From contig NC_018385.1 in the NCBI RefSeq assembly GCF_000208865.1, positions 1,284,724 to 1,348,723 on the forward strand: a DNA stretch of 64,000 nucleotides. The letters are read 5' to 3'. The DNA is from Neospora caninum Liverpool. Its lineage: Eukaryota; Apicomplexa; Conoidasida; Eucoccidiorida; Sarcocystidae. The position numbers and the translations under genes are program-made. The stretch's first letter is position 1; every line of letters begins with the position of its first letter. The notes beneath the pieces are model-generated. The model was not told the origin of the DNA. It was given only the letters and a program-made list of their open reading frames with translations, and searched no databases. This document shows, in pieces, positions 22,455 to 34,600 of the stretch.

Positions 22455-25237
22455 ATGGTGCTCGTTTCCTCGTCCCCCGACCGCTTTCTCTCTCTCTCGT
22501 CCTGGGTTCCTGCCGCCTCTTTTCTGCAATGGTCTGTTCTCTTGCTCCTTGCCTTCGGTCTTAGCCACGGGTCCGTCGCCGGGGATCCTTCTTCCGAATC
22601 GCCACTGCAGACACAGCAGTCGCGTGAAGACTCGCCGTGGCATCCGGGGAGACAATTCCACGAGTCCGAAGCGACAGAGTCCATCTTCCTTCACCCCCGG
22701 CACAGTAGCACATCTGAGAGCGCTGACGACGACCCTGACGAATTCCGCTTCTTCGTCAAGGTACGTCTTCCTCGCCCCTACTCCGTAGAGGCGCTCTCCC
22801 ATCCTTGGTATGTGTCACGGGTTTACCCACAAGCACTCCGACCATTCCTCGATAACTGCTCTTCACCCCTCTCTTTCGATCTGAACTTTTGTATCTCTGG
22901 AGGATCGGTTTCACAATTTCCGAAAATGGGGGCGACAAATTGTCCAGCACTGGCGATCGCGTCTCGAGATTCTGCATTTCGAAACAAGGCGACCGCCTAC
23001 AGCGAGAACTCCCCGTTTTCTGTGCAACCGCCACCGCGCTGGTGCAAACACGCACAGGCTGATACATCGCTGCCACGCCGGGGACTGCGACAGGTCGTTC
23101 GTTTTCCTTCCTCGGCAGGCGCCTTAGAATCCGCCAGTGCGTCCTCTTTCTCCGGCGCCTTTTCACACAACCTCCTTCCATGGGCGCTCGGCGGCATTTC
23201 GATCTTTTCTCCTGTCTGCAGGAATCGGGGGGAAACCTACAGACAGGCGCGACGTGGAGTCCTCACAGAGCCATCCACTTCTTTGACTATTCCTCCGCTT
23301 TCCGCTACTCGAGGCTGCGTCTCTCACGCGCTGGCCCCTCTGAAGGAAGAAGGGGGTAAGGCGCCACAACGCGTGCACGACTGCTCACATCATCCCCGAG
23401 TCATTTGTGCAGAATCACCCCCGTCTCAACTCGCTTTTCCGCTGGCGGTCTATGCCACGAGAACGTGGAGAGCTCGGCATCGCTGCTCATTCCAGCTTGC
23501 GTGCACACGACATGCATGTATATATGTTTAGGACATGCCTATATGTATATATATACATATACATACATATACGTATATATATATATATATATAGTATGGA
23601 GATGGATGCAGATAGGTGGGTAGTTTCGTGGGGAAGTCCGCAGTCCCAGCTTTGTGAATTAGCCAGCCGTGCACGAATCTCCACATCGATTTGGGGTTCC
23701 GCGACTGTTTTTCTATAGGCGACGTGCTCAGCTCGTTTTCCTGTCGGCGGTCGTCGTGGCGGTTCTGGTGCACTACAGTAAGTTGCGATTTTGCTTTTTT
23801 CGCCCGAACGTTTCGTCTGAGCGTTCGCCCGTCGGTAGTTTCGAAGCGCGAGCTCGAGTCAAGCTGCCTAGCCACATCTTCGCGGCATGCGTGTGGTGCG
23901 ACGCTCGGGTTTTCCACGTTCGCTCGTAGACTCTCTCTCTCTCTGTCTGCGCAGGAATTCGCCTAAAGGACATACGATGGAGGCGTTTCGTGGCGAAACT
24001 GCCGACACTGGACGGAGCACTGAGTGAAGAGCTGTCTAGGTTTCGCTCGGAGGCTCTGACGCATGCGCCCCTGTCTGTTCACGTGAATGACGTTGGCCCT
24101 ACAGTGAAGGAGCGCCTGGCCGCTGTGCAAGGGAAACAGCCATCCGGCAGCGAGAGCACGGTCGTCACAGCGCTGCCGCTGGCGCATGCGGAGTCGCACC
24201 CGACAGAGCCCTTTTCGCTGTCGGCGAGTATCCGAGAGCTGATTGTCGAGCGGTCCGCATCATTCCTGCGGAAACAAGGCGCCTTCCTCTTCGAACCGCT
24301 CGGCATTTTCCGCGATGCCGAGGCCCCGCTCCTCTACTTTTTCTTCCCGGCGTCAAAAGGATCTCTCGACAACGTCGCGAAACACCCCAAGGCTCTCCAC
24401 GTGTCGAGGGCAGCCCGCGAGATGGCCCTCGCGGTGCGCGCGCTGCGGGCTGCAGGCGTGAAGTCTCCGCTGTCTCTGGAGCTTTCGCACTTTGAGGTGG
24501 ACCTCGAGGGACACATTCGCCTGAACGTTCTCGCGGCGGTCTCCGCAGCCGAGCCAGCGGAGACGGCGAAGCACGGCATCGGGGCCGCTCTCCTCGCTGC
24601 TCTAGCGCGGATGTGGCAGACGATCTGGGGCGCAGAACGCAAGGAAGGCGAGCAGAGTGGAGGTGGCGAGGCGCTCGGCCAACAGAGCGCAGAGGGCCTC
24701 TCTGGGAGAAGCGAGGCACTGGGTGCGAAAAACTCGGCGCGAGGCGGAAGCGATGGAGCGGAACGGAAGGAAGCCCAGCCTGCAGCGCCTAGTGGACCTG
24801 CGCAGAGGCTGACGCCGAAGGCCGAGGCGCGAGCGGCTCGGACAGAGCAGGCCGACATTGCCAACCTCGGGAAGGCGTTCGCGGAACTGGCGACGAACGT
24901 TCTGGAGCCGAACGTTTTGGCGAAGCAGAGATGGGCGACGCTGCGGGGGCTGTTCAGTGTCTCTGTGCGTTCGGGGTGGCTGTCCTCTCTGTTTCCAAAG
25001 AGAAAAGCTGGCGCCTCGCCCGCGGCGTCTGTACGGTGGCCCAGCCAGGCGCAGCAGAAAGAGGAGGCGCGGCGCCTGGCAGCTCTCGCAGCGAAAATGG
25101 TCCGCGAAGATGCTTCGGCCCGACTGCGTTTGGAGGACGTCTTTGCAGACGCGCTCTTTGCAGCCGACGCCAAATCCCCACGCGAAAAAGAGCCCCTCCC
25201 GCCTGCTGTACGCGTCGAGCTCGTACCAGGTTTGTGA
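22455..25237 (+). CDS. secreted/membrane-anchored pseudokinase, ROP-kinase-like
   Basis: Four exons in continuous phase: 22455-22760, 23222-23355, 23719-23777 and 23955-25237, about 593 residues. The start is chosen because it gives a signal peptide (hydrophobic core FLQWSVLLLLAFGLSHGSVAG). A second hydrophobic helix, QLVFLSAVVVAVLVHY, is encoded almost alone by the 59-nt exon 3 and flanked by arginines (residues about 148-168). Exon 4 resembles a worn protein kinase fold: FLRKQGAFLFEPLGIF, a hinge-like LLYFFFPASKGSLDNV, a helix RAAREMALAVRALRAAG, then SLELSHFEVDLEGHIRL where the HRDLKxxN loop would be, and LAAKMVREDASARLRLEDV as the last helix. The HRD aspartate, DFG motif and a clear VAIK lysine are missing, so it should be inactive. 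Context beside a RON2-like gene suggests a rhoptry or other secretory product, perhaps a ROP-family protein such as ROP37; that name is a guess. An Ala/Gln/Gly-rich, polar linker (about 24640-24830) interrupts the C-lobe. Confidence 0.6.
23540..23595. repeat. TA-rich microsatellite in pseudokinase intron 2
   Basis: Mixed ATACAT and TA units end in about nine perfect TA units. This is the leftmost long TA tract in the window. Confidence 0.85.
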
Positions 25238-27134
25238 TGCAGGCATGGCTGGGAGACTGGCCCGTTTTCCTGTCTCTGTGTCTTCTCTCGCACACGTTCC
25301 TCATGGGTGAGGAAAAGGCCGGGGCTTCGGGTTCGCGATGCAGAAAGTCTTTGGTGCGAAAACGCTCCAGCAACTGCACGCGTGCTAAGGTCAAAGCACT
25401 GGTTCGAAGGCAACGGCGCCTGCCTCCCCCTGCGCTTTCTCGTGTCAGGCCGCGCTTCGTGGCAGCTCTGCGTGGTCAGCGGTCTAGGATCGAGTCGCGC
25501 CCAGGGGTCAGGTCCACAGGGTTTGTGCAGAAGGCACAAGCCGTCTCAGAAGAGAAGAAGAGAGTCACGCAGTGCGATAAACCTGCACAGACAGAACAAC
25601 GTAGTTGGACGCACCCTCCCCCCAGCTCGCCACCCGTTGCGCCAGGCCCTCACTCCTTTAAGCGTTCAATCTGTCAGTTTCCGGGTTCTGTCGAGGAAAC
25701 ACACAGAAGGGGATTTGCCTGACTGATGCGCCACTGTGGATAGCAAAAACACGCGACAGCCGAGGCTTACGTCCGTGTTGAGGCACCCAACGCTCGACGG
25801 CCGTAAAGGCGTAGACGGGTGCCCAGGCGGTCGACTCTGCGTGGCCACACATATCTCGATATTTCAAGAAAGCTGCCGATGGAGCGAAGCAGCCGGGAGC
25901 AGCCACAGTTTGTTCATGTGAGACGCATGGAAGGGGGAAGAGAGACGATACTGCTACTCCCCGGACGGGGAACCAGGGAACGCACGATAGCAGACTCGTG
26001 TTCACTTCCTTGTGAAAATGGAAACGTTTTGACGCGGGGGGTATCCAAAACGTCGCAAGTCTTGGTATTGGACAGTCGAATTCACCGCCAACATGTTGTT
26101 CGTATTTCTGCAAAGCGGCATACATGTGGACCAGTGTTACCAATTGACAAACGTGCTCAGGCACACTGTGCGCACGTGCACGGCGCGCCAACGCGTTTCG
26201 CCGTCTTGGAACGTTTGGCAACCTCGGTGACACAGCCTTTACAATTGGTTTTCCTCGATGCATGTGCGCTGTGTTTGGGGAAAATGCCAACGGCGGTGAG
26301 GCGGGTGAGTTGGGCACTCGCGCGAAGCTCCGTGGTGCCCGACCGAAGGACGCGTCTCGATTTCCCTTCTCTTGTCATCGGCTTTCTCTTGCAGTGGTCC
26401 ACGTTTCCGCGCGTCAGACGGACGCTACGAGGTGTTCTCAGGGAAATCTAGCTCTGAAAACTGACCAGACTTTGGCAGCGCCCTGCAGTGGAGATCGTCG
26501 CTGCGTGTACACTGTAGAAAGCCGATGTGTCACCCCTCCGGTCATATGGACACGCCTGAACCCACGGCGTGTCCACACCAGCAATCGAAAGCGTTCCATC
26601 CGCCGGTCGATGCTTTTTGGATGCCACTAGAACTCACAGCAATTCTTCATGTTCGCTTCCGTGAGACATATACATACATCTGTAGACACATATCGGTTTC
26701 ACATCTCTAGCACTGTTCTTGCTATAAAGCTATCAGCAAGCGGTTCCTTTTCCAAAAGCGAAACGACGCTCTCCTTTTACACCACGTCGTCCGCACCGAC
26801 AGACATTCATCTGACCGTTCTGTTTGTTCGCTTCCTGCTACGTGTGTGGCTAGACATGGCAGACGGAAGAAAAACGTGCGGCCGTGTCAACTTCTGCGAC
26901 ATCTTCGGATGCTCTGTTTACGCGGTTTTCCTGTCAACGTGACGGTGTGTGCCCCGTTCCAGGGGACAAACGGGGTCGCAGGAAAACCCCTTCCAGCCGG
27001 GAGTTCGTCTGACACGAAGAGAACCCCGACAAAACCTTTAATTAGGAGGCGAAAGAAAAAGAGAGCCGAAAAGTGTTAGCGTGGACCCGCGAGACACGTC
27101 CTCCACGTCGCAAGGGGTGACCGAGCGCCCGCTA
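25238..27134. other. intergenic, convergent gene ends
   Basis: This stretch lies between the stops of the pseudokinase (plus) and PDCD2 (minus) genes. It should contain both 3' untranslated regions. Bases 26630-26740 are AT-rich with short ATACAT runs. No coding signal was accepted. Confidence 0.5.
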
Positions 27135-30100
27135 TTACCCGGATTTTTGTTCCTTCTCAGACGCTCTTTTGACGAAGAAGGGGTCGGGCTGGACATAGAC
27201 GAACTCTTTTATGTACGGGTATGCTGCTTCGCGGAGTTCTGTTTGATTTCCCTCCCCTTTCTTCCCCTCGTCGCTCTCGCTCCGCGTCCGCTCGGGTTTC
27301 CCGCGACAGTGCGCCGAGCACGTGTACATACACAACAGTGCAAAGTGGAGTCGCTCGCTCGCAGCCTGCGCAGCTTCCATTCGACTGGCACCGCCCGTTT
27401 CTTGTTCCTCCACTTCGGCGGCCTGAGTTGTCGAAGCCGCCTTACTTTTTCCCGCCGCCTCGCCTTTTGCTTGCGCAGGCCCTCCGACTGAACTCTCGGC
27501 AGCTGCCTCTCTGGCTTCCCGCTTGGCCGTTGGCTCTTCCTTCGCCTTGGAGGCTTCTCTGTTTTTGTGCGGGTCTGCATCTCCCGTCCAGTGCACTTTG
27601 CTCTCCAGTTTCACTCCGGCACATCTCTTCATTTCAAAGAGAAACTGCGGCAGCACTTGGAACTCGAACTGGCGCTTGGCGCCGCACTTCTCGCATGCAG
27701 GCGGCTCACCCTCCATCTGACCTGGCGTGAAGGGCCACAGCGGCCTTCCCCCCAGCGCGTACCGAAGCACTTGTCCACGGTTCGCGGCGCAAGACGAACA
27801 CCGTTTCAAAAAGCGAAGCAACTGAGGATCGAGCGAGCTGTGCTCCTCGTGAATGCTCTCGAAGGCTTCTTGTTCCGACTCATCCAACAGAGCTTCTGAA
27901 AATAGACATCAGCCAGACTGCCCGGGGACCGATTGCGCTCAAACGACTTAAAAGAAGGCAGAAAAGAGGTGTTGCAGGATCACACAATGCCACCGGTAAC
28001 AGGGAACTTGGAGGCAACAACGAACCGTGAAGGAGGACAGATGACACTGCCAAGCTTAGCGCTTCCGGCGCGACGCACAAGAGTACGCATCCAGACAGAT
28101 GCCCAGACTTCCGCACAAACAAACGCATACACAACTCCATCTGCGAACTGCCTGCAGACGCCTGTGTAGAAAGAAGTGTATGTCGTGGGAGCAGGAAGTC
28201 CCACACAGACTTGTGCAGCATGTAGAGCTTTTTGATGGGATGCGATCTCGGGGGAAACACCTATCCACATCTGCACGCGTGTACGGATGTGCATCTGATC
28301 TTGTGCATGCTTCCCCCGAGAGCGTTCTCCTTTTGCCGCATGCGGGTGCATTTGGTGGCTCTTCCTCGCTTTCCGGCTTCGCGCGAGAAAGCTCCCTCGC
28401 CTACCTGGGTCAGTCCTCGCCTCCTCCTCGTACTTCCTCAAGAGCTCCTTTTCGTGCTCGTAGGAAGGCCCCGCACCTTCGTCTGCGTCCTCGCCTTCTT
28501 CCTCTTCTCCGACCTCGAGTTCAAACTCCGGCAACGCACAGCACAGCCCTCGACTCCAGTGGGAGGCGAAGATGCGGCATCGCCGATGGAGTCGATACAC
28601 GCCTTCTGAGGAGAAAAATCGCACCATCCCGCGCCGCACATACACCTGGGTGCATGCGGAGTTTGTACCCTTACATTCAGGGGCATCCTGTTGTAGTCGA
28701 TCTTGTGCGTTCACATGCGTATAACTCAAATCGAACAGAGAATGCAAACGCACTCCGAAGATTCCCTTCTTCATATTCGCTATGCCTCCTCACACTTGTA
28801 AGCTCACGTTCACACGAGCACACGCACGCCTGATATAAATACACAAGCATCCGCGCATGAACGTGCATACATTTTCACGTATATCCACGCATATGCATAC
28901 AGACATATGCATGTATTCATGCCTACGTAGACGCGCAAACTGACGTAATCCGTAGACACACGCAGGCCAGACAAGGAGACAGATCGAAGCGAGGGAAGAA
29001 ACAGCAGGCAAAGGCGACAGCGGCACTACACGACGAGAGCAAAGAGATCACCCCGAGAGAGAAGACGAAGAGCCACGGGGGAATAGGGGAGAAAAGGCCT
29101 TACGCTCTGCCTGTTGTTTGATTTCTTCGAGGATGGCTTCTTCCTCGTCGACATCGATGACGCGAGAACTGTCGCTCTCGTTGCACGCTTCCTGAAAGGC
29201 AGAAGTTGCTTCCTGGCTTCTGAGGAGCAGCAGGCGCACCAGTTTGCGGCGCATGCAGTTTGCGTCCTCAGGCTGCTGCGCATCGCGCTCCCCGCTCGTC
29301 TTCTCGCTCGTCTCCTTCCCCTCTTCGTTGCCGCTCGGAAGGCCACAGACGGGACAGCAGGTGCCTCGCAGGCGTCGCTCTTCCTCCTGAATTTTCTGGA
29401 GCGCACAAACTAGGGCCTCCTTCTCTCCTTTTCTCCCAGCACGTGCAGAGTCATCTCCGACCCTGCTTGTCGCTCTCTGTTTTTTCTCGGGATCCAGCGG
29501 CGATCTGGAGACACTCTCCCCCGCTTGGTTGCCTAGATGCGTTCTCTCTCCCATGGAGGAGGCCACAGAAACAGAAGAGAGAGAACGGGATCTTTGCGTG
29601 GCTTCGCGCCAAGAGGCCCAGAAGAGCTCCGAGGGGACTTCAGCGAGGGGAAACGAAGGATAGAGAGGATTGACTCTGGGCATTTGACATCGAAAGAGCG
29701 AGAAGCTCGTGCCGCACCGCATGCATCCAAAGAGCAGAAGTGCGCGGTGAAAGGCATCTGCGCAGCCGTCGACTGGGGCGTACACCTGGACAGAAGAGCC
29801 AGAGAGGAAAAGACAAATTTCGGAAAAAAAGCCGAAGAACAGACAAGGCGGCACCCGACGCTCGCACGAGACAGAGACGTTCAGGCAAACCAACTGGAAA
29901 GGCGACAGGAAGAACGGCTGTCGCGAGAAAAGGCGAGACACATCTCTCTCTGCTTCTCTGACTCACCAGTGCGTCGTTGCTTAGCAGCCTCCTCGCTCAG
30001 CGCACAACGGCACAGGAAATCGAACACAAAGAAGAAGAGACGGCAGAGAACCGTGCAGCACGTGGCAAACATACCGAGAAAGAGCAGAGGAACAGAGGAG

Positions 30101-30482
30101 AAAGAGACGTGAATCAGGCGAGAAAGAGACGTGAATCAGGCGAGAAAGAGACGTGAATCAGGCGAGAAAGAGAAAAAAATCAGACGAGAAAGTGACAGGG
30201 AAGCACACAGAAGGTTGGAAGAGAGGTCCAGGGGAATTCCCAGGGAGAGGAGCGGAAGATGGAAGAGGAGAGAGAAAAGGCAGGTAAGGACGGCGGATTT
30301 ACCTGGAGAAGGAAGGTCTGTATTTCTTGGCAGGCGAGGCAAATCAAGTCCTCAGTTTTAGGAAGCTGCCTCGTCTCTAGCCACTCCGGCTTTCCGCCCA
30401 CTTTCGAGGGGAAATGCCACCGCCGCAGTCGCTGCGGATTCGCCGCCTCGAGAAATCCAAGATTCGTTTCTTCCGCGTCCAT
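27135..30482 (-). CDS. PDCD2: PDCD2/Tsr4-like ribosome assembly chaperone
   Basis: Four exons in continuous phase: 30482-30303, 29785-29104, 28605-28405, 27895-27135; about 607 residues. The N-terminal exon carries KVGGKPEWL and LICLACQEIQTFLLQ, joined to VYAPVDG and FRCQMPRVNPLYP, the first PDCD2 half. The middle holds CCPVCGLP and, after the third junction, ALPEFELEVGEEEE, matching the 'PEFEIVIE' linker of PDCD2. The last exon has the PDCD2_C domain: GQVLRYALGGRPLWPF (about 394-409), CEKCGAKRQFEFQVLPQFL (about 421-439) and a terminal EFVYVQPDPFFVKR. PDCD2 and yeast Tsr4 are cotranslational chaperones for small-subunit protein uS5/Rps2. The protein is longer than the human one because of charged insertions in exon 2 (Gln/Glu/Arg) and exon 4 (Lys/Glu/Ala-rich between the zinc-ribbon half and the C terminus). 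Confidence 0.93.
30098..30172. repeat. 22-bp direct repeat, three copies, in PDCD2 intron 1
   Basis: The unit GTGAATCAGGCGAGAAAGAGAC recurs with starts at 30109, 30131 and 30153 and is nearly perfect. It sits in a purine-rich intron. Confidence 0.85.
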
Positions 30483-31637
30483 CTCGAAGACGTGAGAGAC
30501 ACCGCACTAGAAAGGGGAAGGTAAAGGCGGCAGAACAGAGAAGAACCCGCACGCAGAACGCGAAAAGAAAGACGGAGAGACCGAAACCGAGAAAGGGAAA
30601 GAGGGAGGGAGAGAAAGAGAGAGAAACAGAGAGAGAGAGGCACGGGGGTCAAGGCCTCGGGGCGTCGCGGCGAACGCGCATGCAGGGAAGAGGGAGATCC
30701 AAGCAGCGTTGTGGATGACCATTTGGAGCGTTTCACGACTTTCGGCATTTCCCTTCGAGGAGAGCAGAAGAAGCGAGTTTCTCAAGGCGACAGAAGCGCA
30801 TTTTTGCGGATCTCTGCGCTCGCGGCACCTGCCCTGCCTGGCGCATGCAGCTTTTTGCATTTTTCCACGCATGCGCAGGGTCAGAAGCCGCGACGGAACC
30901 ACGCCGGATCTTGCTGGATGCCGCACAGAGCTGCCTCTTTCTTATTTCTTCTTCTCCTTGATCTCCTCTTTGTCTTCTCGCCCGTTTTTTCTTTCTGCTG
31001 CGCTGGGAGAGAGGGGAGAAACCGAGTGAAGGAGACGGCTAGCCGTGTGGGGCCGTGTCGAGTGTCTCCCTCACCTGCGCGTGAAAACTATGTAACTTTT
31101 TCTACGCCGTTTCTTCTCGTTTCTTCCTTCCGCCTCAGCCTCACTTTAAGCAGCGAGGGGAAGGACACGGAGAAGAAAGCCAAGCGGAAGAAGGTGGAAG
31201 AGACAACGGGGAGAGTCTGCAGTTTCCGGTTGAGCAGTGAGTGGACTTCACAGGATGCCTTTTTCTTTCTCGTGATTTTTCTCTTTGTTTCTTTGCCTCA
31301 GCCCATTTCTCCCTTTCATCTCCGAGACTTGCCTCGGCTGTTTTCTCGTCTGGAGGACGACTGTTTCGTGCGACGGCTCCACGCTCTTCTCTTTGTTTCT
31401 GAAAGCTCAAAAAAAACTCCATATGTATGTATACATTTTTTTGCTTGTTTCCGTTCTTTTTCAATTGGTCACTGATAGATCCGTTGATGTTAATGCCTGC
31501 ACGCGCGTGTCTCTTGACCACCCGGGTTTGAAGCTCCTACTTCGTTTCCTCCCCTCTGGAAGCATCTGCCTGTGGGTGTAGAGACACCCGACTCTTTCGA
31601 GGGAAGCGCGAGGAGAGTGCACTTTCCCCGACCTGAC
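30483..31637. promoter_or_regulatory. shared divergent promoter region of PDCD2 and SDA1
   Basis: These 1,155 bases separate two start codons that point away from each other. GCATGCA occurs at 30678-30684 and 30843-30849, and GCATGC at 30869-30874; read on the minus strand the first two are the TGCATGC element described for Toxoplasma promoters. The left part is purine-rich (GAGA-type, 30540-30650) and the right part pyrimidine-rich. No open frame here fits a gene. Confidence 0.55.
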
Positions 31638-34600
31638 ATGGAAGATCCCACAGACGGAGGCAGAAGGGCGGCGAGCGCGCCGCAGTCGCTGCCTCTTCTC
31701 CAGGTGAGGGGAGGCAAAAGAAGAAACGGGAAAGAGACGCGCGGAGCGAGGGCGAAACAGAGACGGAAGGCCGAGGGGGAAACGCCTACAGAAGCCCTCA
31801 AGACAGGGCGAAGATGAGAAGAGCAGCGGTTGCGCCCTTCGTGTGTCGGGGTGTAGTTTGTGGATGCTAACGTGCAATCGTCTTTCTCTTCATCTGCGCT
31901 GGGGGAAAGGGGGGGGGCTGTCTCGGTCCGTTATCCTCTTCTCGTTTGTTCCTCTTCTCTTCATCTCTTTTCCCTCTGCGGCTTTTCGGTTTCCAGAATT
32001 CCCTGAAGCGTGACCCGCCGGCGTACTTTGGCGAGTTTCAACTCCAGTTCGACCGTCTCCGCGGCCTCCTTGCGGTTCTCGAGCAACAGCCGCAGAGACC
32101 CGTGAAGGATCTGCGGCAACTTCTCATGTTCCTCGCTCACGTAAGGCCGCAAGCCTGAACTTCCTGCGTCTCTTCTTTTGGCAATCGTGTTGAAGCGTTT
32201 CGATCTGTCTCGAGGCTCTTGGGATATCTCTCGCCCTCCAGATGGCTCACCTCGCACAAACAGGCTCTGTATGCGGTAGATCTAGCCCTCCGCCTTCGCC
32301 CAGGCGCTCTGTCTTTCGAAGGCTTCGCTCGAGCTTTTGCTCTCCGTCCTCAGCTGCGGCGCACCCACCTGTCACCTCGTTTCTCCTTTTCTCAATGCGC
32401 CGATCTTTCTGCTCGCGTCTCGCGCTTTGCTTAGTCTCTTCACTCTGTTTGCTTTCCGCGCTTCCCCCAGACGAGTCCCTGCTACAGTCCGCGCGTTTCC
32501 GAGGATGCGTCGAAGAGCCGAGAGAAAAAGGAGACCGGCCAGGTGGACAGACACCCGTCTGCTCCTCCGGCGTTCCTTCCGCTCTCGTCGTTCGGAGCCT
32601 TTGGCGAGGACACAGCCACCAAAGGCGCTGGGCCGCGAAACTACTCCGCGGAGCTCTCCGCGGCGATTCAAAGGATCCTTCTTCAGCTGTCCTCTTCCCT
32701 CCATCCTCAAACGCGACAGACGTTGCTCCTGGCGCTCCTTCTGCTCAGACGAAAGCAACAGGTGCGCAAAGCGAACAGAACGGTCTTTGTCTTTTTTTTC
32801 TGTTCAGCGGCTTCGCGTTCGTTGCTCTTGGACGTGGTCAGCGTTGCTGCTTTCTTCTCTCTGCGGCGTCTCCCTGTGCATGCGTGTTCCCGCTTTTCGC
32901 CGAGCCATCGACGCGTCTAGCCTCTCTCTTCTCGACAAAGGATACACGCTTTTCCTCTTTTGGTCCCATTCTGCTTCGAACGGATTCCTTCTCTCCTGCT
33001 CTCTCTGCACAGCGACAACCTCGCTTCTTTCGTGTCATTCGCAACCTCTGCTCCCGTCCCCGGCGTCACGGAGGCGCGCCGACCCTTACGGCTTCATTCC
33101 TACACACATATGGAAACACTTATACACCTAAAAAACATATATATACTCATAAAACATAGACGCATATATATATATATATATATATATGCATGGGTTTGTG
33201 TGATATATATATATATATATATATATAGCCATTGCAGAAGCATGCATGTATCCATGCCTGCATGTGAAGGTAACTGTATGTGCAGTTCTGTGTGGCGTTG
33301 TCCTCAGCTTTCTTGCGTGGAGCTTCTTCGCGTGTCGGTCCAGTTGCTGCAATTGAACGACAAATCCTGCCGACAGACTCTCTTCTCCTTCGTCACGCGC
33401 GACGTCGCCAAGCTCTGCCTGGCCGATCGCATGCAACAGGTAAAATACATTCCCGCCCTAGTCCCTTTCGTTCGTTTCTTTCCCTTCTGGCTTCACGCGT
33501 CGTTCTTCCCTGTCTTCGCGCTTCGTTCCTTCTGCTCTTGCGTGTGTTTCTGCCCTCTTTTGTGCGATGCTCGCGCTCTTCCAACTCGTCTTTCCTTTCC
33601 TTTCGCACAGAAGGCTGAGACTCCCTTTCTTGCATGACGGGCCCTCTCGGCCTTTATCTTGATTTCGCAAGGAGAAACGTTCTAATTCCACGAGGCTGTG
33701 CGCCCCTGTGCTGTCTCCGTGATGCGTAGCTGCATCGAGGTCGAGAGGGAAGATGAAAGAAGAGCGGTTTCTTCGATGGCCAATCTATGATTCCAACAAC
33801 GGGTCGCGTCTCTATCCTAGGTTCCCTAGTGTAGGCACATCACATGCTGACTGTCGGTTCTCTCTTCCCGCCGAGTCTCTCCCTTTTCTTTCCCCCGCGG
33901 TATCGTGTCAACGCGAACGCACGCAAAGGAATCCACTCCGCCCCCTCCGTCATTAACATATGAGGATAAAAGGCAACTTTAAGCCTTCCCCCTCGCGCTT
34001 CCCCCTCGCGCTTCCCCGCCGCCTGCCCGTCTTTCCTTTCCTCGCGCTTCCCCGCCGCCTGTCCGTCTTTCCTTTCCTCGTGCGTTGCCTGTGCAATGGT
34101 AAAGCCCGAAAGAGGACGCGAATGTTTTTTTTTTCAGAGCTTCACCCTCCTCTCGCCGGAGCTCTTCGCCATGCTCGCTAGGCCTGCATGCCCGGCGGCA
34201 GCTCGGCTGGCACTCTGTTGCTTGATCCAGGTGTACAGACAGCAGAGACACAGCGGCGGGCTGTCGATACACCAAAACAACAAGAACTTCCAGAAAATCG
34301 TCAACGCCTCGGCTGCTTGCACCCTCGCGGGAGACGCGAAACTCGCCACTTCCGCTGCACTCTTTCTCCTCGGCGAACTGCAGGTACCTTCGCCGGCGCG
34401 AAAAAAACCCATACCGAAAACGTTTCCTCCGGACAGGTGTTGCCTGGTCGCCTACGTGTGTGATCTTCCTGTCCGTTGAGGTGACCCGAGATTTTCCCGT
34501 GCTTTCTTTCCCAGGTTTCCCCTTTCGCCTGCATGCAGAGGCCGTTGCCGTTCTCTATGTCGTCCACTTTGTCCTTTTCTCGTCTGTGCTTGTAGACCCC

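Noticed and set aside
22206..23531. A 441-codon open frame that could be one long exon
   Set aside because: Only its part 22455-22760 fits the model; a consensus donor (AAG|GTACGT) follows, and the next exon (23222-23355) is read in a different frame that alone connects in phase to the membrane-helix exon and the kinase-like exon.
29048..29406. Overlapping minus-strand frame with basic composition inside the PDCD2 exon
   Set aside because: It is a shadow of the PDCD2 coding frame, which alone carries the family motifs.
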